A program made the translations under genes and the position numbers. Below are positions 32,579 to 41,696 of a DNA stretch of 64,000 bases, piece after piece. Origin of the DNA: Drosophila persimilis (lineage: Eukaryota > Arthropoda > Insecta > Diptera > Drosophilidae); the NCBI RefSeq assembly GCF_003286085.1, contig NW_020825313.1:2294001-2358000 (forward strand), read 5' to 3'. The notes below the pieces were generated by a model. The model did no database searches. It was given only the letters and a program-made list of their open reading frames with translations, and was not told the DNA's origin. The stretch's first letter is position 1; every line of letters begins with the position of its first letter.

Positions 32579-35500
32579 TGTTTATGTGGTTTTAAAGTCC
32601 CCGAGAATCGAGGTGTTTTTAGCATAGGCCAGCAGTTCCTGTGGCGTCCTTTTAGAGGCATCTTCCTGTGATGCCAGCACTGGGGCGCCCAGGTATCTCC
32701 TCCTTGCCCTTGTGAGAGCCGGACAGGTGCAGATGAGATGTTCCAGGGTTTCGATAGCCCCAGGCTCATCACATTTCCTACAACTGTCTCTGTTGGTGAT
32801 GCCTACCTTTGCCGCATGTGCAGCAGCCAGACAGTGACCTGTAAGTATTCCCACTAGCAATCTACAGTCCTTCCGTGGTTGGTGCAGTAGGTAGTGGCTA
32901 AGTTTCTCGTTGCGTTCCTTGCACATTATCTTCGAGGTTCTGCAGGTGGTGGTACTCCTCCACCTGCTATCAGTCTGTGTTCTAGCCTGCTTCTCTAGAT
33001 CGCCTTGCAGCGTTCTAAGGGAGACAGGCACGTTCTCGGTTCTCCTATTCTCCAGCCCGACGCCTTCCGTAGCTAGTACGTCCGCCGCTTCGTTTCCTCC
33101 GATGCCCTGGTGGCTGGGAACCCAATAGATCCGCACTGTCTTTGTCGTGCTTAGGATGTCTAATGCCTCCCTGCTCGCCAAGACACTTCTGGAACTGACC
33201 GTGGACGACTGCATGGATCTTATCGCCGCTTGGCTGTCGACGAATAGGTTTACCGCATCGTGTGCTCATTCTGTGAGGTGAGCGACCTCCGCTGCTTTCA
33301 CGATGGCAAAAACTTCTGCCTGGAATATGCTGCATTGGTCCGGTAGCTTATACGACAGCCTTATCTCAGGGTCTGCACAGTATAGGCCCGCTCCTACTCC
33401 TCCGTCCATCTTGGAGCCTCCTGTGTATATATTGAGGTGCTCAGTTTGGTCCCTTCCGATTTTCCAGTCTTCAGGTCCCAAAGAAGTCGTTGTTTTGACG
33501 TCAAGGCAAGTTTGGGGGGTCATGTAATCAGTTGATATGGTCATATCCCTGCCGATTGAACTATGCCCGTATCCTTGTGGCGATAGATTTCCTGATGCTA
33601 TGAGGCGCTGTGCTGCCTTTCCCGCAATCAGGCGAGCGTGAATGTCCAGGGGGTCGATTCCGAGTACAGTTTCGAGTGCTTTTGTCGGGGTTGACCTCAG
33701 CGTCCCTGTAATACAGAGCAGAGCCTGTCGCTGAGTCTTTTCCATAAGCTTATGGTATGTCTTTTTTTCAGTCGCCTGCCACCACACTAAGGCTCCATAC
33801 AGCAGAGTTGGTCGCACCACCGAGATGTAGATCCAGTGCATTAGAGCAGGTGACAGGCCCCATGTGCTGCTGAGCATCTTCTTGGATGCATAAAGCGCAA
33901 TGGTGGCCTTCTTCACCCTTTCCAATACATTGGGGCTTCCATGCCAGTTTACTATCCAGTACTGTGCCTTGGTATTTGACTTGTGTTTTTGGGGTTAGCC
34001 TAGTTTGATTGATCTTCGGGGGGGTCCATATCGGTACCTTGTACCTCTTGGTAAAGAGGATGAGGTCCGTCTTGTCCGCGTTGATACCGAGTCCTACTTC
34101 TTCCGCCCACTCGCGTTTCTCCCTGAGTGTTCGTTCCATTAGTGAGCTGAGGGTCGATGGACATACACCCGTAATAAGTATGCTATTGTCGTCTACATAA
34201 GCTGTTATCTATGGGGCCTTCCATTCAAATCTCTTAATGAGGTCGTCGACCACCAAATTCCACAGTAGTGGCGACAGGACTCCACCCTGAGGTGTGCCTC
34301 TGTGTGCCCCCTTTACCATGGAAGCCGTGTCCCACTCCGATTGCACCCGTCTACAACTTAGGAGGTTTTTGATCCAGACGTTGATTGCAGGGTGTATGTT
34401 ATTCGCTTCTAGGCGACTTGTTATTCCGGTTGTGGCCACGTTGTTGAATGCTCCTGAGATGTCACCAAATGCTCCCAAAGCATACTTTTTGTTGTGAAGG
34501 GCGCTCTCGATGGTGGCTACTAGCGAGTGTAGTGCCGTCTCCACTGATTTCACCTTGGTGTAGGCGTGTTGGTTTGTTGACATCAGTCCCCCTACCTCAA
34601 TCCTGATGTGTAAATCCAACAGCTTTTCTAGTGTTTTTAGTAGAAAGGAGGTAAGGCTTATCGGTCTGTAATCCTTGGGACTCACGTGGTTGCACTTTCC
34701 TGCCTTAGGGAGGAAGACAACCCTCGAGGTTCTCCATTGGATAGGGATATAGCCAGTACTTATACAAGCTGTGAATATTGCGGAGAGCCATGAGGTAATC
34801 GCCTCTTTGGTCACCTGCATCATGGCTGGGAATATCCCGTCCAGTCCTGGTGCTTTTATGGCCGCAAAGGAGTCTATGGACTAGTGGATTCTCTTAGTGA
34901 TTAACAGACCTGTTGGGGGGTGCTGTTTCTCAGTTGCCAGGTCCTGATGCTCCTTGGCGTCAATGACCTCGGTGCATACAGGGAATTGCGCCTCCATTAG
35001 TGCTGTTAGGGCTTCTTTACTGCCCTCTGTCCACTGTCCGTTGTCTAGTTTTAGTTGGCTCTGTACTGTGGGCTGCTTTGAAAGCACTTTCGGGCACTTT
35101 CTCGATGTTGGAGCAGAAGTTTCTCCACGAGTTCCTTTGTGCCTTACGTATTTCCTTCTTGTAGCTCCTAAGTAGGATTTTATATTCCTCATTGACAATC
35201 TCTTCGTTCGCTTGTTTGGCGATCTTGAAGAATTCCTTGAGGTTGTTCCTTTGGAGAGAGAGATCTCGGTTCCACCAGAGTGGCTTGGACCTCCTCTTCG
35301 TTCTCGAGGGTTTGCACGATGCATGGTAGGCGTTCAGTAGCTCGTTGGATAGGGTCTTTAAGGACTTCTCTATATTCTCCGCGGATTTCACTGAGCCCGG
35401 ATTCGAGAGCTTCGAAGTAACTGTCTTTTTAAACTTTGCCCAGTTTGTGTTCCGGGGGTTTCTATAGACTGTTATCTTCGAAGAGTGTTTGAATCGCACT

Positions 35501-35878
35501 TGAACTGAATGTACTTATGGTCTGAGAAGGATGGTCTTTCGAGGACTCTCCAGTCAGATACCAAGGTACTCTTTCCCGTGACAAGAGTTAGGTCTAGCAC
35601 GTTTTACGAGGTGGGACCCACGAAGGTATGTTCCTCCTCCACGTTTGCTACGTCTAAGTTAGTGGATAAGATAAAGTCTAGGAGTGACTCACCTCTATCG
35701 TTGATATCGGGGTTTCCCCACACATTGTGATGGGCGTCGGCGTCTGCGCCGATGAGGAGTTGGAGATTTTTGGAGCCGGCTTCTGTCACCAGACTCCTAA
35801 GTTCTTCCGGTGGGGCGGGCTTGTCGTGTGCCATGTAGCAGGAAGCTGCCATTAGGCGGTTTTCCTCGCTCTCCAGCA
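32579..35878 (-). pseudogene. LOA ORF2, copy 3 (N-terminal endonuclease deleted)
   Basis: It starts at the deletion joint with L-E-S-E-E-N-R-L and carries G-A-D-A-D-A-H-H-N-V-W-G, RT blocks (F-G-D-I-S-G-A-F-N, G-T-P-Q-G-G-V, Y-V-D-D after a stop) and RNase H with I-Y-T-G-G-S-K and G-N-E-A-A-D. Stops after P-T-S (near 35,604) and E-A-P (near 34,209) are at the same codons as in copies 1 and 2. The third stop of those copies is Lys here. Further frameshifts lie near 35,080 and 33,930. Confidence 0.75.
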
Positions 35879-37090
35879 AGTGTGCGCATCTTTATCCTCG
35901 GGGTGGCGCTTTTTCAGCCGTAGGTATACGCTACCTACGCCCCATGCCATCTTCCCGAACTTGGGATACAAGATGTCCTCCGCCTCCTTGCTGATCTGAA
36001 GGATCACGTGCTGGCCCCCCGCGTTGGGTAGTGGGCTACCGGCGTGCAGAACCTTCCAGTCAGCTGTTGGCACGTCCGGATTTTGCCTCTGCAGCAGCTT
36101 CAGTGCTCGCTCCCCCTGGACAGCAATGGGGAAGAGCACCTTCGCCTTTGGTATGGACGGGATCAGCTCCCTGTCTACCACCTCCAGCTTGGCCCCCTCC
36201 CACAGAGCTTCCAGTAGGGGCACCTTCTGCACCAGCCACTGCCGCGTTGGGTCGTCATTACATTTGAGGATTTTGACCCCGTTCAGCAATCCCGCTCCAT
36301 CGAACGTGGGCATGGGAGCGCTGGGGTCCTCCTCCATTCGTGAGAATAGTGCCTCGACGAGCTGCGCGTGGACTAACTTCCACTACGCCGCCATCGTCTT
36401 CCCGTTCTCGTCGCTGCGGTCGATCAAGGCCACAATGAGATGTCTCTTGGACACCTCGCTCATAGCCTTCTGTCTCGGCTTCCTTGTCTTCGGCTGGGGG
36501 GTGGCGACCTTGGGCCCGCGTTGCCGCTCGCTGGCCGGAGTGTCTTTGGCAGCACTCTCCATCGAGCGTTGCCTCTTGGTGGCCAACATCTCCTCCACCT
36601 TGTTGGCGAATTCACCGTTTGTTGCCTTCATCTGGGGCAACTGCGCGTAGTGTTCGCGGCCCTCCTGTACCCGTTGCTCAGCCCAGGCTAGCTTGGACTT
36701 CTCCTCTTGGGAGATATCCGCCTTGCCCCGGAGCCGGCTAAGTAACTTGAGGGCCGCCTTAGACTGAGCTTTTGCCTTCATCCCCTCCCTGGAACGCTTC
36801 GACCCTTCCCTACGCAGGGAGCTGCTACCTGTTTCCGGCGAGCGGAGAAGGCTTTCTTCTTCTGTCTTGCTAATGGATAGCACGCTCTCCGGGTCCGAGT
36901 CTGTGTCGACAGCGGCACCCGCTCGGCTCACCCTGCAACGCGTCGTTTTTGTGGCAGTAGTATTACAACTGACATGGCCTGCTCCCGCCATGCCCGAGGT
37001 GTGACCGCTGGCGACACGCAGAGAGGATTGCTCCTCCCCGTGCCCGCCGGTGGTAGCTGTCACGCTTTCCATCGACGTTTGGGTTGACAT
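35852..37090 (-). pseudogene. LOA ORF1, copy 3, full N-terminus, private stop
   Basis: ATG at 37,088-37,090 opens M-S-T-Q-T-S-M-E-S-V, the only complete ORF1 start for this family here. A TAG replaces the Gln of A-A-Q-W-K (near 36,385), whereas the codon that is TAG in copies 1 and 2 reads GAG. The DUF4780-like part continues to the deletion joint after K-D-A-H-T. The nonsense mutations in copy 3 and in copies 1/2 therefore arose at different codons. Confidence 0.75.
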
Positions 37091-37299
37091 CCCAACCCGT
37101 GCTTGCTACTTATCAGCCTCCATATTTGGCCCGAAGGTCCAAACCGGTTAATGTTTTTCGGGCGTTTTATGCCTGGCCGCCAGGCACCTCTAGCCATGGC
37201 CTTGGTTCAGTTCCCCCGACTTTAGATCGGGAAGACGATCGACGCCATTGCCCAGCCGGCACCATCGTGAAGGGTTCAGCTAGAGGGTTTTTGCCAGCC
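37091..37299 (-). other. 5' leader of LOA copy 3
   Basis: About 210 nt from the target-site duplication to the ORF1 ATG. It begins (minus strand) GGCTGGCAAAAACCCTC. No coding frame is seen. It is probably the native 5' end, because truncated copies of this family here begin inside ORF1. Confidence 0.55.
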
Positions 37300-37379
37300 A
37301 TGTGTAACATAACCACCCATATTAAATAACCAATATATGAAAATAAATAATCTCAATATATTAAAAGATTATACAGTCC

Positions 37380-37894
37380 ACTTATTCATAACCAGACGTT
37401 ATTGGCTGCACGTTCTCCGAGGCGATGAATTCGACCACCGAATCAACATCGTCAGCAGCTGTCGTTGCCCTTGGAGTGGCAAACGAAATTAGCTGCTGCA
37501 CACTTTGAGTGGTCGGAGTCATTTTTTCGGCAACGAGCGGCTGAGTGACTGTTGGCACTTGCAGATCGCGCGGTGTGACCCTTTTGCGCCTCGGAGACTC
37601 ATTCAGCAGTTATAAACCGCTAATCTAAGACTCCTTGGCTTGGAGCCGATCGTTTTGGTTTTTAAAACCAACGGTCAGCTCCTTACAGCCGCTCCGCGTC
37701 TGCCTCATAAAAGTTTCCATATCTTTCTTCACCGCACGGTATGCCTCGTAACTGTAACGCAACCCATTACGTTTGTCTATAGCCTCACTCATGAGGCCAG
37801 AAAATCCATCGCATTTTGCGTGCCCGACGCTGTCGCAGAGCCAGCAGGGGACGGGCTGTTCGTGGGTGGTCTGTTTCTTGCAGGTTTTTTTGGT
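37380..37894 (-). pseudogene. Antisense CR1 ORF1 fragment, unit 4 (longest form)
   Basis: It holds about 240 bp more than the fragments of units 0-3, covering the S-P-R-R-K-R-V-T-P-R-D-L-Q linker of ORF1, and keeps the C-N-C-N-like bases lost at the A-C-R-A-V junction elsewhere. This is probably the ancestral state of the fragment before deletion in the other units. Confidence 0.8.
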
Positions 37895-38458
37895 TCAGAA
37901 TTTAAGCCTTTTTACCGAACAACAACTGTTCTCGGTGTCCGAAAAAAATCCCAACGTTAAAACGCTGGATGGCGTGGTACGCCAGCGTTTAAACGCGTTG
38001 GAAGATAATACGGACTCGGAGGTAGCAACCTGTCAGAGCAAAGAGTCACCCACCTATGTCATAGAGACAACTAATAAACCAGTCAACTGTTTAGAAAATC
38101 AAATCATTATCGATGAATCAAAAGTTCCCTAACCAAAAAAACTTCATATTCTTTAAAGAAAAAACAAGACAAATCATAAAATTCTCCAGCCGCGACTCGT
38201 TACTAAAAACCCTAATAATTGTGGTAAAAGCCGACGTAGTTAATACAATCATTGCAAACTACCAATATTAGCATTCATTCAGCCTAAATTAGTCCAAGCG
38301 TTCCCTTTAACAACATTTAAACATTGTAAGTTTTTTTAACGGACATTACAGATCCTTCTGAGCAGAGAGAAATAATGACAACGGAACATAACCGAGCCCA
38401 TCGGGCAGCTCAGGAAAATGTTAAACAAGTCTTAAAAGACTATTTTTTCCAAAAATGA
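37895..38458 (+). pseudogene. Gypsy-group pol fragment, unit 4
   Basis: Same slice as unit 0, ending at TGA 38,456-38,458, with small private differences. Confidence 0.7.
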
Positions 38459-39000
38459 CAAGGTACTATACAGAACACATTGTACCACAAATAGTGTGTG
38501 AGAGAGAAAAAGAGAGTGAGCAAACACGTGGCTGGGTTTGCGTAGCAAATTGATTTTTCCCTTCTTGCTATAATAATAATCTTATTGATCGAGTCAGTCT
38601 AACAGAAATGGTCATTCTCTAAGATTTTGCGTGTTTGGTTTTTTGGTTACGTAGGGGAAAAGGTTCGCCCGTGGCGAAGGTTCAGTTGTGGCCCACCCTA
38701 CTTAAATTTTTACAGAGAGGAGATACATATATCAAATCTGACAATAAATCTACCACTACACAATGTTTTTATGCGAATGGTAAAGAGATCAGACTTCTAG
38801 ACTATAAATTTATTATATTTGTTTGATTCAATAGCGATAGCCTACATAATGTACGTAATCTCAATTTATTTGTGATGTTTGAAAATCACTTCCAAATATG
38901 GGTGTGGCCGGTTCGAGCTTGGCAACCCCTTTTTTTACAAATATATCAAAATAATAGAGCTCTACTATCTTCTAGTACCACTGTACTTGTACTATTAGTT
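38459..39000. other. Terminal part of unit 4, minisatellite collapsed
   Basis: The unidentified stretch of the other units is present with more substitutions. At 38,899-38,930 the 24-bp repeat is reduced to GGGTGTGGCCGGTTCGAGC. The unit ends at ATTAGTTCTT, where BEL sequence starts in other units. Confidence 0.7.
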
Positions 39001-39724
39001 CTTAAGCCCACTCTAATTGCTTCAAAGGTGACTATGTTGAAACCGTTACACTTTCATACTCAATGGCTGCCAGCGAGAATCAAATGAACGAGGACGAGCG
39101 ACGCCGCTTTGTGGTTTCGCCTGATCCGACTGTTGGCCACGTCAAAGAAGCTCCGTTGAAGTCATCAACTTCTTCAGTTTCTTTTCTTCAGCTTCCATTT
39201 TAGATAAAATCGTTCCCTGCATATTGGCACCCCAAAAGAATTATATACTAGCAGACGTACGCCAATGTAGAGCGCATTTCTCACTTCAAAAAACGTGCTG
39301 AGTGATTGAAAAAATATAGCACAGAAGCGTGAAGCAAAAAAAAAGGTCAAGAAAGGGAAAAAAAGAATCCAAACGGCAATACCATCCAAGTCATCGGCTA
39401 ACTTCAACTTCTTCAGCCGAACTGCGCGGTAAGCGGTCCAAGATCCAAGACGAATAATAACAAGTTAATTAAGTTTATAAATAAACAAATTTTAGAATAT
39501 TTTTCAAGGCGGCCACACCCGAACCAAAATTGTTGTTGCCTTTAAATAGCCTTTGCTTTACTAAATACTTGATACAATTTTTATTGTCGACCGAATGAAC
39601 TTAGTTTTGTTGCCAGTATGTTAATATAATTGAAATTTTAGAATAGTTTTTCTAAATAAAAGAGACCGAAAAACTTGGGTGACTGCAAATTTGTATTTTA
39701 CGACGACGAAAAAAAAGGAGTTCG
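39001..39724. other. Unassigned region right of the tandem array
   Basis: AT-rich sequence with no recognised element. A short ATG frame (39,063-39,203) is listed separately. A GCGGCCACACCCGAACCAAA segment near 39,511 resembles the reverse complement of the 24-bp minisatellite, but the match is short. Confidence 0.4.
39063..39203 (+). pseudogene. Short ORF of 46 codons, possible gag N-terminus
   Basis: ATG at 39,063 opens a hydrophilic peptide (M-A-A-S-E-N-Q-M-N-E-D-E-R-R-R-F) ending at TAG 39,201-39,203. Its composition looks like coding sequence and suits the start of a retroelement gag, but I recognise no family. It has no visible continuation in another frame. It may be a chance ORF. Confidence 0.25.
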
Positions 39725-39910
39725 TGCGTTCGTTTCAATAGGTTTTTCTCGACTTTCGCTTATCTTACCTACGGTGGCAAAGCGGGGCGAATTCGCCAAG
39801 AGCGAGAGAGCGAGCTTTTATTGCGCTCCCGCTTTGCCTTAGCCTAACTTACACTAGACTTCATAAAATTCGATCCTAATAACAATTATTATACGCCAAA
39901 TGGCGCTACA
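39725..39910 (-). repeat. BEL-B 3' LTR, copy a
   Basis: On the plus strand it reads TGCGTTCGTTTC to GGCGCTACA, so it has TG...CA ends. Compared with copy b (58,886-59,099) it lacks about 28 bp after TTTTTCTCGA. The flanking bases differ between the two copies, which supports these as true element ends. Confidence 0.65.
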
Positions 39911-39931
39911 CCGGCCCCGGCCTGGAAGGCT

Positions 39932-40890
39932 TCAAATCAGTGGCGGAAGCGCCAACTTGTGAATTGGCCTCCGGAACATGGCTCCGCTGCTCGTCCTTCG
40001 GTCGACCACTCTGACCCTTCCGTCCTGCCCGGTGGTTGTTCCGACCACCCTTCCGAGGAGCCAGTGTTGAGGGGGCAGGTTGTCCTCGGCGACGATTACG
40101 AGGTCCCCTTCCTTGATGTTTGGTTCCCCCTGCTGCCACTTGCATCTTATTTGCAATCCCAGCACATACTCCCGGGACCATCGCTGCCAGAACATTTGCC
40201 TGGCTGACAAGACAAGCCGCCATCGCTTTAAGCAGCTCAGACCCTCCTGGTCCGGGGTCCTGGGTGCTGGCGGTGCGATGAGCGGTGCGATGAGCGGTGC
40301 GATGAGTGGTGCGATGAGCGGCCCGCCTGTCAGCAGGTGCCCGGGAGTCAGCGCGTCTCCGTCGCTTGGGTCTGGGCTTAGGGGTCCTAGCGGGCGCGAG
40401 TTGAGTACCGCCTCGATCCCGACCAGCACGGTCTCCAGCTCTTCTGCGGTGAGGAGATCGCTTCCGACTGCCCGTAAGAGTAGGTCCTTGGCAGACTTCA
40501 CACCGGCCTTCCAAAGTCCGCCCATGTGCGGTGCTCGAGGCGGTATGAAGGCAAACTCGCACCCGCTTCTTGACGCGAATTCGCGTATCGCGTTCGCTGA
40601 AGTGGCGACTTGCTCCGACGAAATTTGTTGTCGCAGTTCACGCGTTGCGGACATCCTCGACGACCGACGAACCTTTGGAATGCCAACGAGAAGGAATTAG
40701 TCGTCAAATCGGAGATAGTTTCTAAATGAACCGCCTTGGACGCAAAACAGACAAAAACCGCTATGTAGAACTTATAAGGGGGCCTTCCACGAATTTTCAG
40801 AGTCGTATAGACTGGGCCACAAAAATCAACGCCACATACTGAAAATGGGCGGAGAGCACGGAGCCGGTCTGCGGGTAAGTTGCCCATCAT
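39932..40890 (-). pseudogene. BEL-B integrase, copy a
   Basis: On the minus strand the frame opens with the integrase core: G-V-D-F-C-G-P-V with the first Asp, then K-A-V-H-L-E and R-V-N-C-D-N with the second. About 5 nt missing near 40,625 shift the frame. The rest (40,654 down to 39,932) has P-P-R-A-P-H-M-G-G-L-W-K-A-G with the Glu region, L-N-S-R-P-L and W-L-L-G-R-V near the C-terminus. A 12-bp repeat (four copies, 40,272-40,319) expands A-P-L-I in the linker; copy b has a single copy. Confidence 0.75.
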
Positions 40891-40959
40891 TTGGGTCTGG
40901 AGTAGAGGCTTGCATTTAAAGCAACGAATACACGACCTAACTGTCGCCCTGCAGACCGC

Positions 40960-41613
40960 CTAAGCATTCACTATCCAAATGCGCTGTCTAAGGATACTCA
41001 CGAGTGCTCGTGGGCCGGTATGAAAATTCGTTTGATGCAGATAGCGAACGTATGTCTGCACAAACTGCGAGCGTTTTGTCAATAACAAAGGAAACTTGGC
41101 ATTATATGACATAGGAGCGTTAACTAGTCGCCCCCCAACTCGCAACAACGAAAAAGAGCACCATGTCCCAGCCTCTTCATGGATGAAGGGATTCAAGCGC
41201 TGAAGGCTGGGGCCTAACTTGGTGCCTTTACGAACCCTTTCAATATCTTCTTGAGACTCATTTTTCTGTGTTATTTCGACTATTTTTAGAAACGCCTCGT
41301 CGTATTCTACGGATGACGGAATTTTTCCAAAGTTGAGACTTTTGTCTTTGCATTTTCGGATGAAGCGGAACACGAAAACGAACACTCTTAGCAATTTGAG
41401 GTGTGACGAGTATCCCTCGATTACATCCACTCAATAATTTGGCTTGGCCGCGACGGTCAGTCCGACCGATTTCTTCCGACTTTCCATCTGTATCTCTTCT
41501 TCGGAAAGCTCGAAGTGTGGATTTCTGGGCCAGCTCTCTTCTTCAAACATTAAGAACTCTGGTCCACCAAACCAGATCGACTGCACGATTTCCTCTACGT
41601 CACAATTTCTCGA
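40960..41613 (-). pseudogene. BEL-B RNase H-integrase linker, copy a
   Basis: Frame from 41,430 down to 40,960, with S-L-L-R-V-G-G-R-L and the H2C2-like H-Q-T-N-F-H-T-G segment typical of the BEL integrase N-terminal region. It continues in fragments up to the LINE junction at 41,613, where the sequence CGAAACTAT is interrupted. Confidence 0.7.
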
Positions 41614-41696
41614 AACTATTTTATTTATTTATTTATTTATTAAATTAACAATTATCTGTTAATAATGGTACTTAGTTAAAGGCGGAAAAAGATAAG

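Larger units (their letters stand above)
32478..37299 (-). mobile_element. LOA/Bilbo-like LINE, copy 3 (independent insertion, 5' end present)
   Basis: It lies on the minus strand between two copies of a 12-bp target-site duplication. It includes a roughly 200-nt 5' leader (37,091-37,299) and the ORF1 start that copies 1 and 2 lack. An internal deletion of about 430 bp removes the end of ORF1 and the start of ORF2 (joint near 35,878). The 3' end has only six C residues in the poly(C) run and finishes GGTTAACCTAACC plus a few bases. The different target, strand and 5' extent show a separate integration from copies 1 and 2. Confidence 0.85.
11853..39000 (+). repeat. Five-unit tandem array of chimeric TE sequence
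   Basis: A CTTTCTACATTCTG junction recurs at 11,853, 14,579, 21,734, 28,908 and 31,242, giving units of 2,726, 7,155, 7,174, 2,334 and about 7,759 bp. Subtracting LOA LINE insertions of about 4.8 kb leaves a basic unit of 2.3-2.9 kb. Order within a unit: BEL-A integrase C-terminus, BEL-A LTR, short AT-rich spacer, antisense CR1 ORF1 fragment, gypsy-group pol fragment, an unidentified 430-bp stretch, a 24-bp minisatellite and about 90 bp leading to the next junction. Unit 0 is continuous with full BEL-A to its left. The array ends at 39,000, where the next CTTTCTAC is replaced by CTTAAGCCC. Confidence 0.9.

Noticed and set aside
39507..39540. Inverted match to the 24-bp minisatellite as a possible terminal inverted repeat of a DNA transposon spanning 38,890-39,540
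   Set aside because: The match is under 20 bases with mismatches, and no transposase or target duplication is seen.
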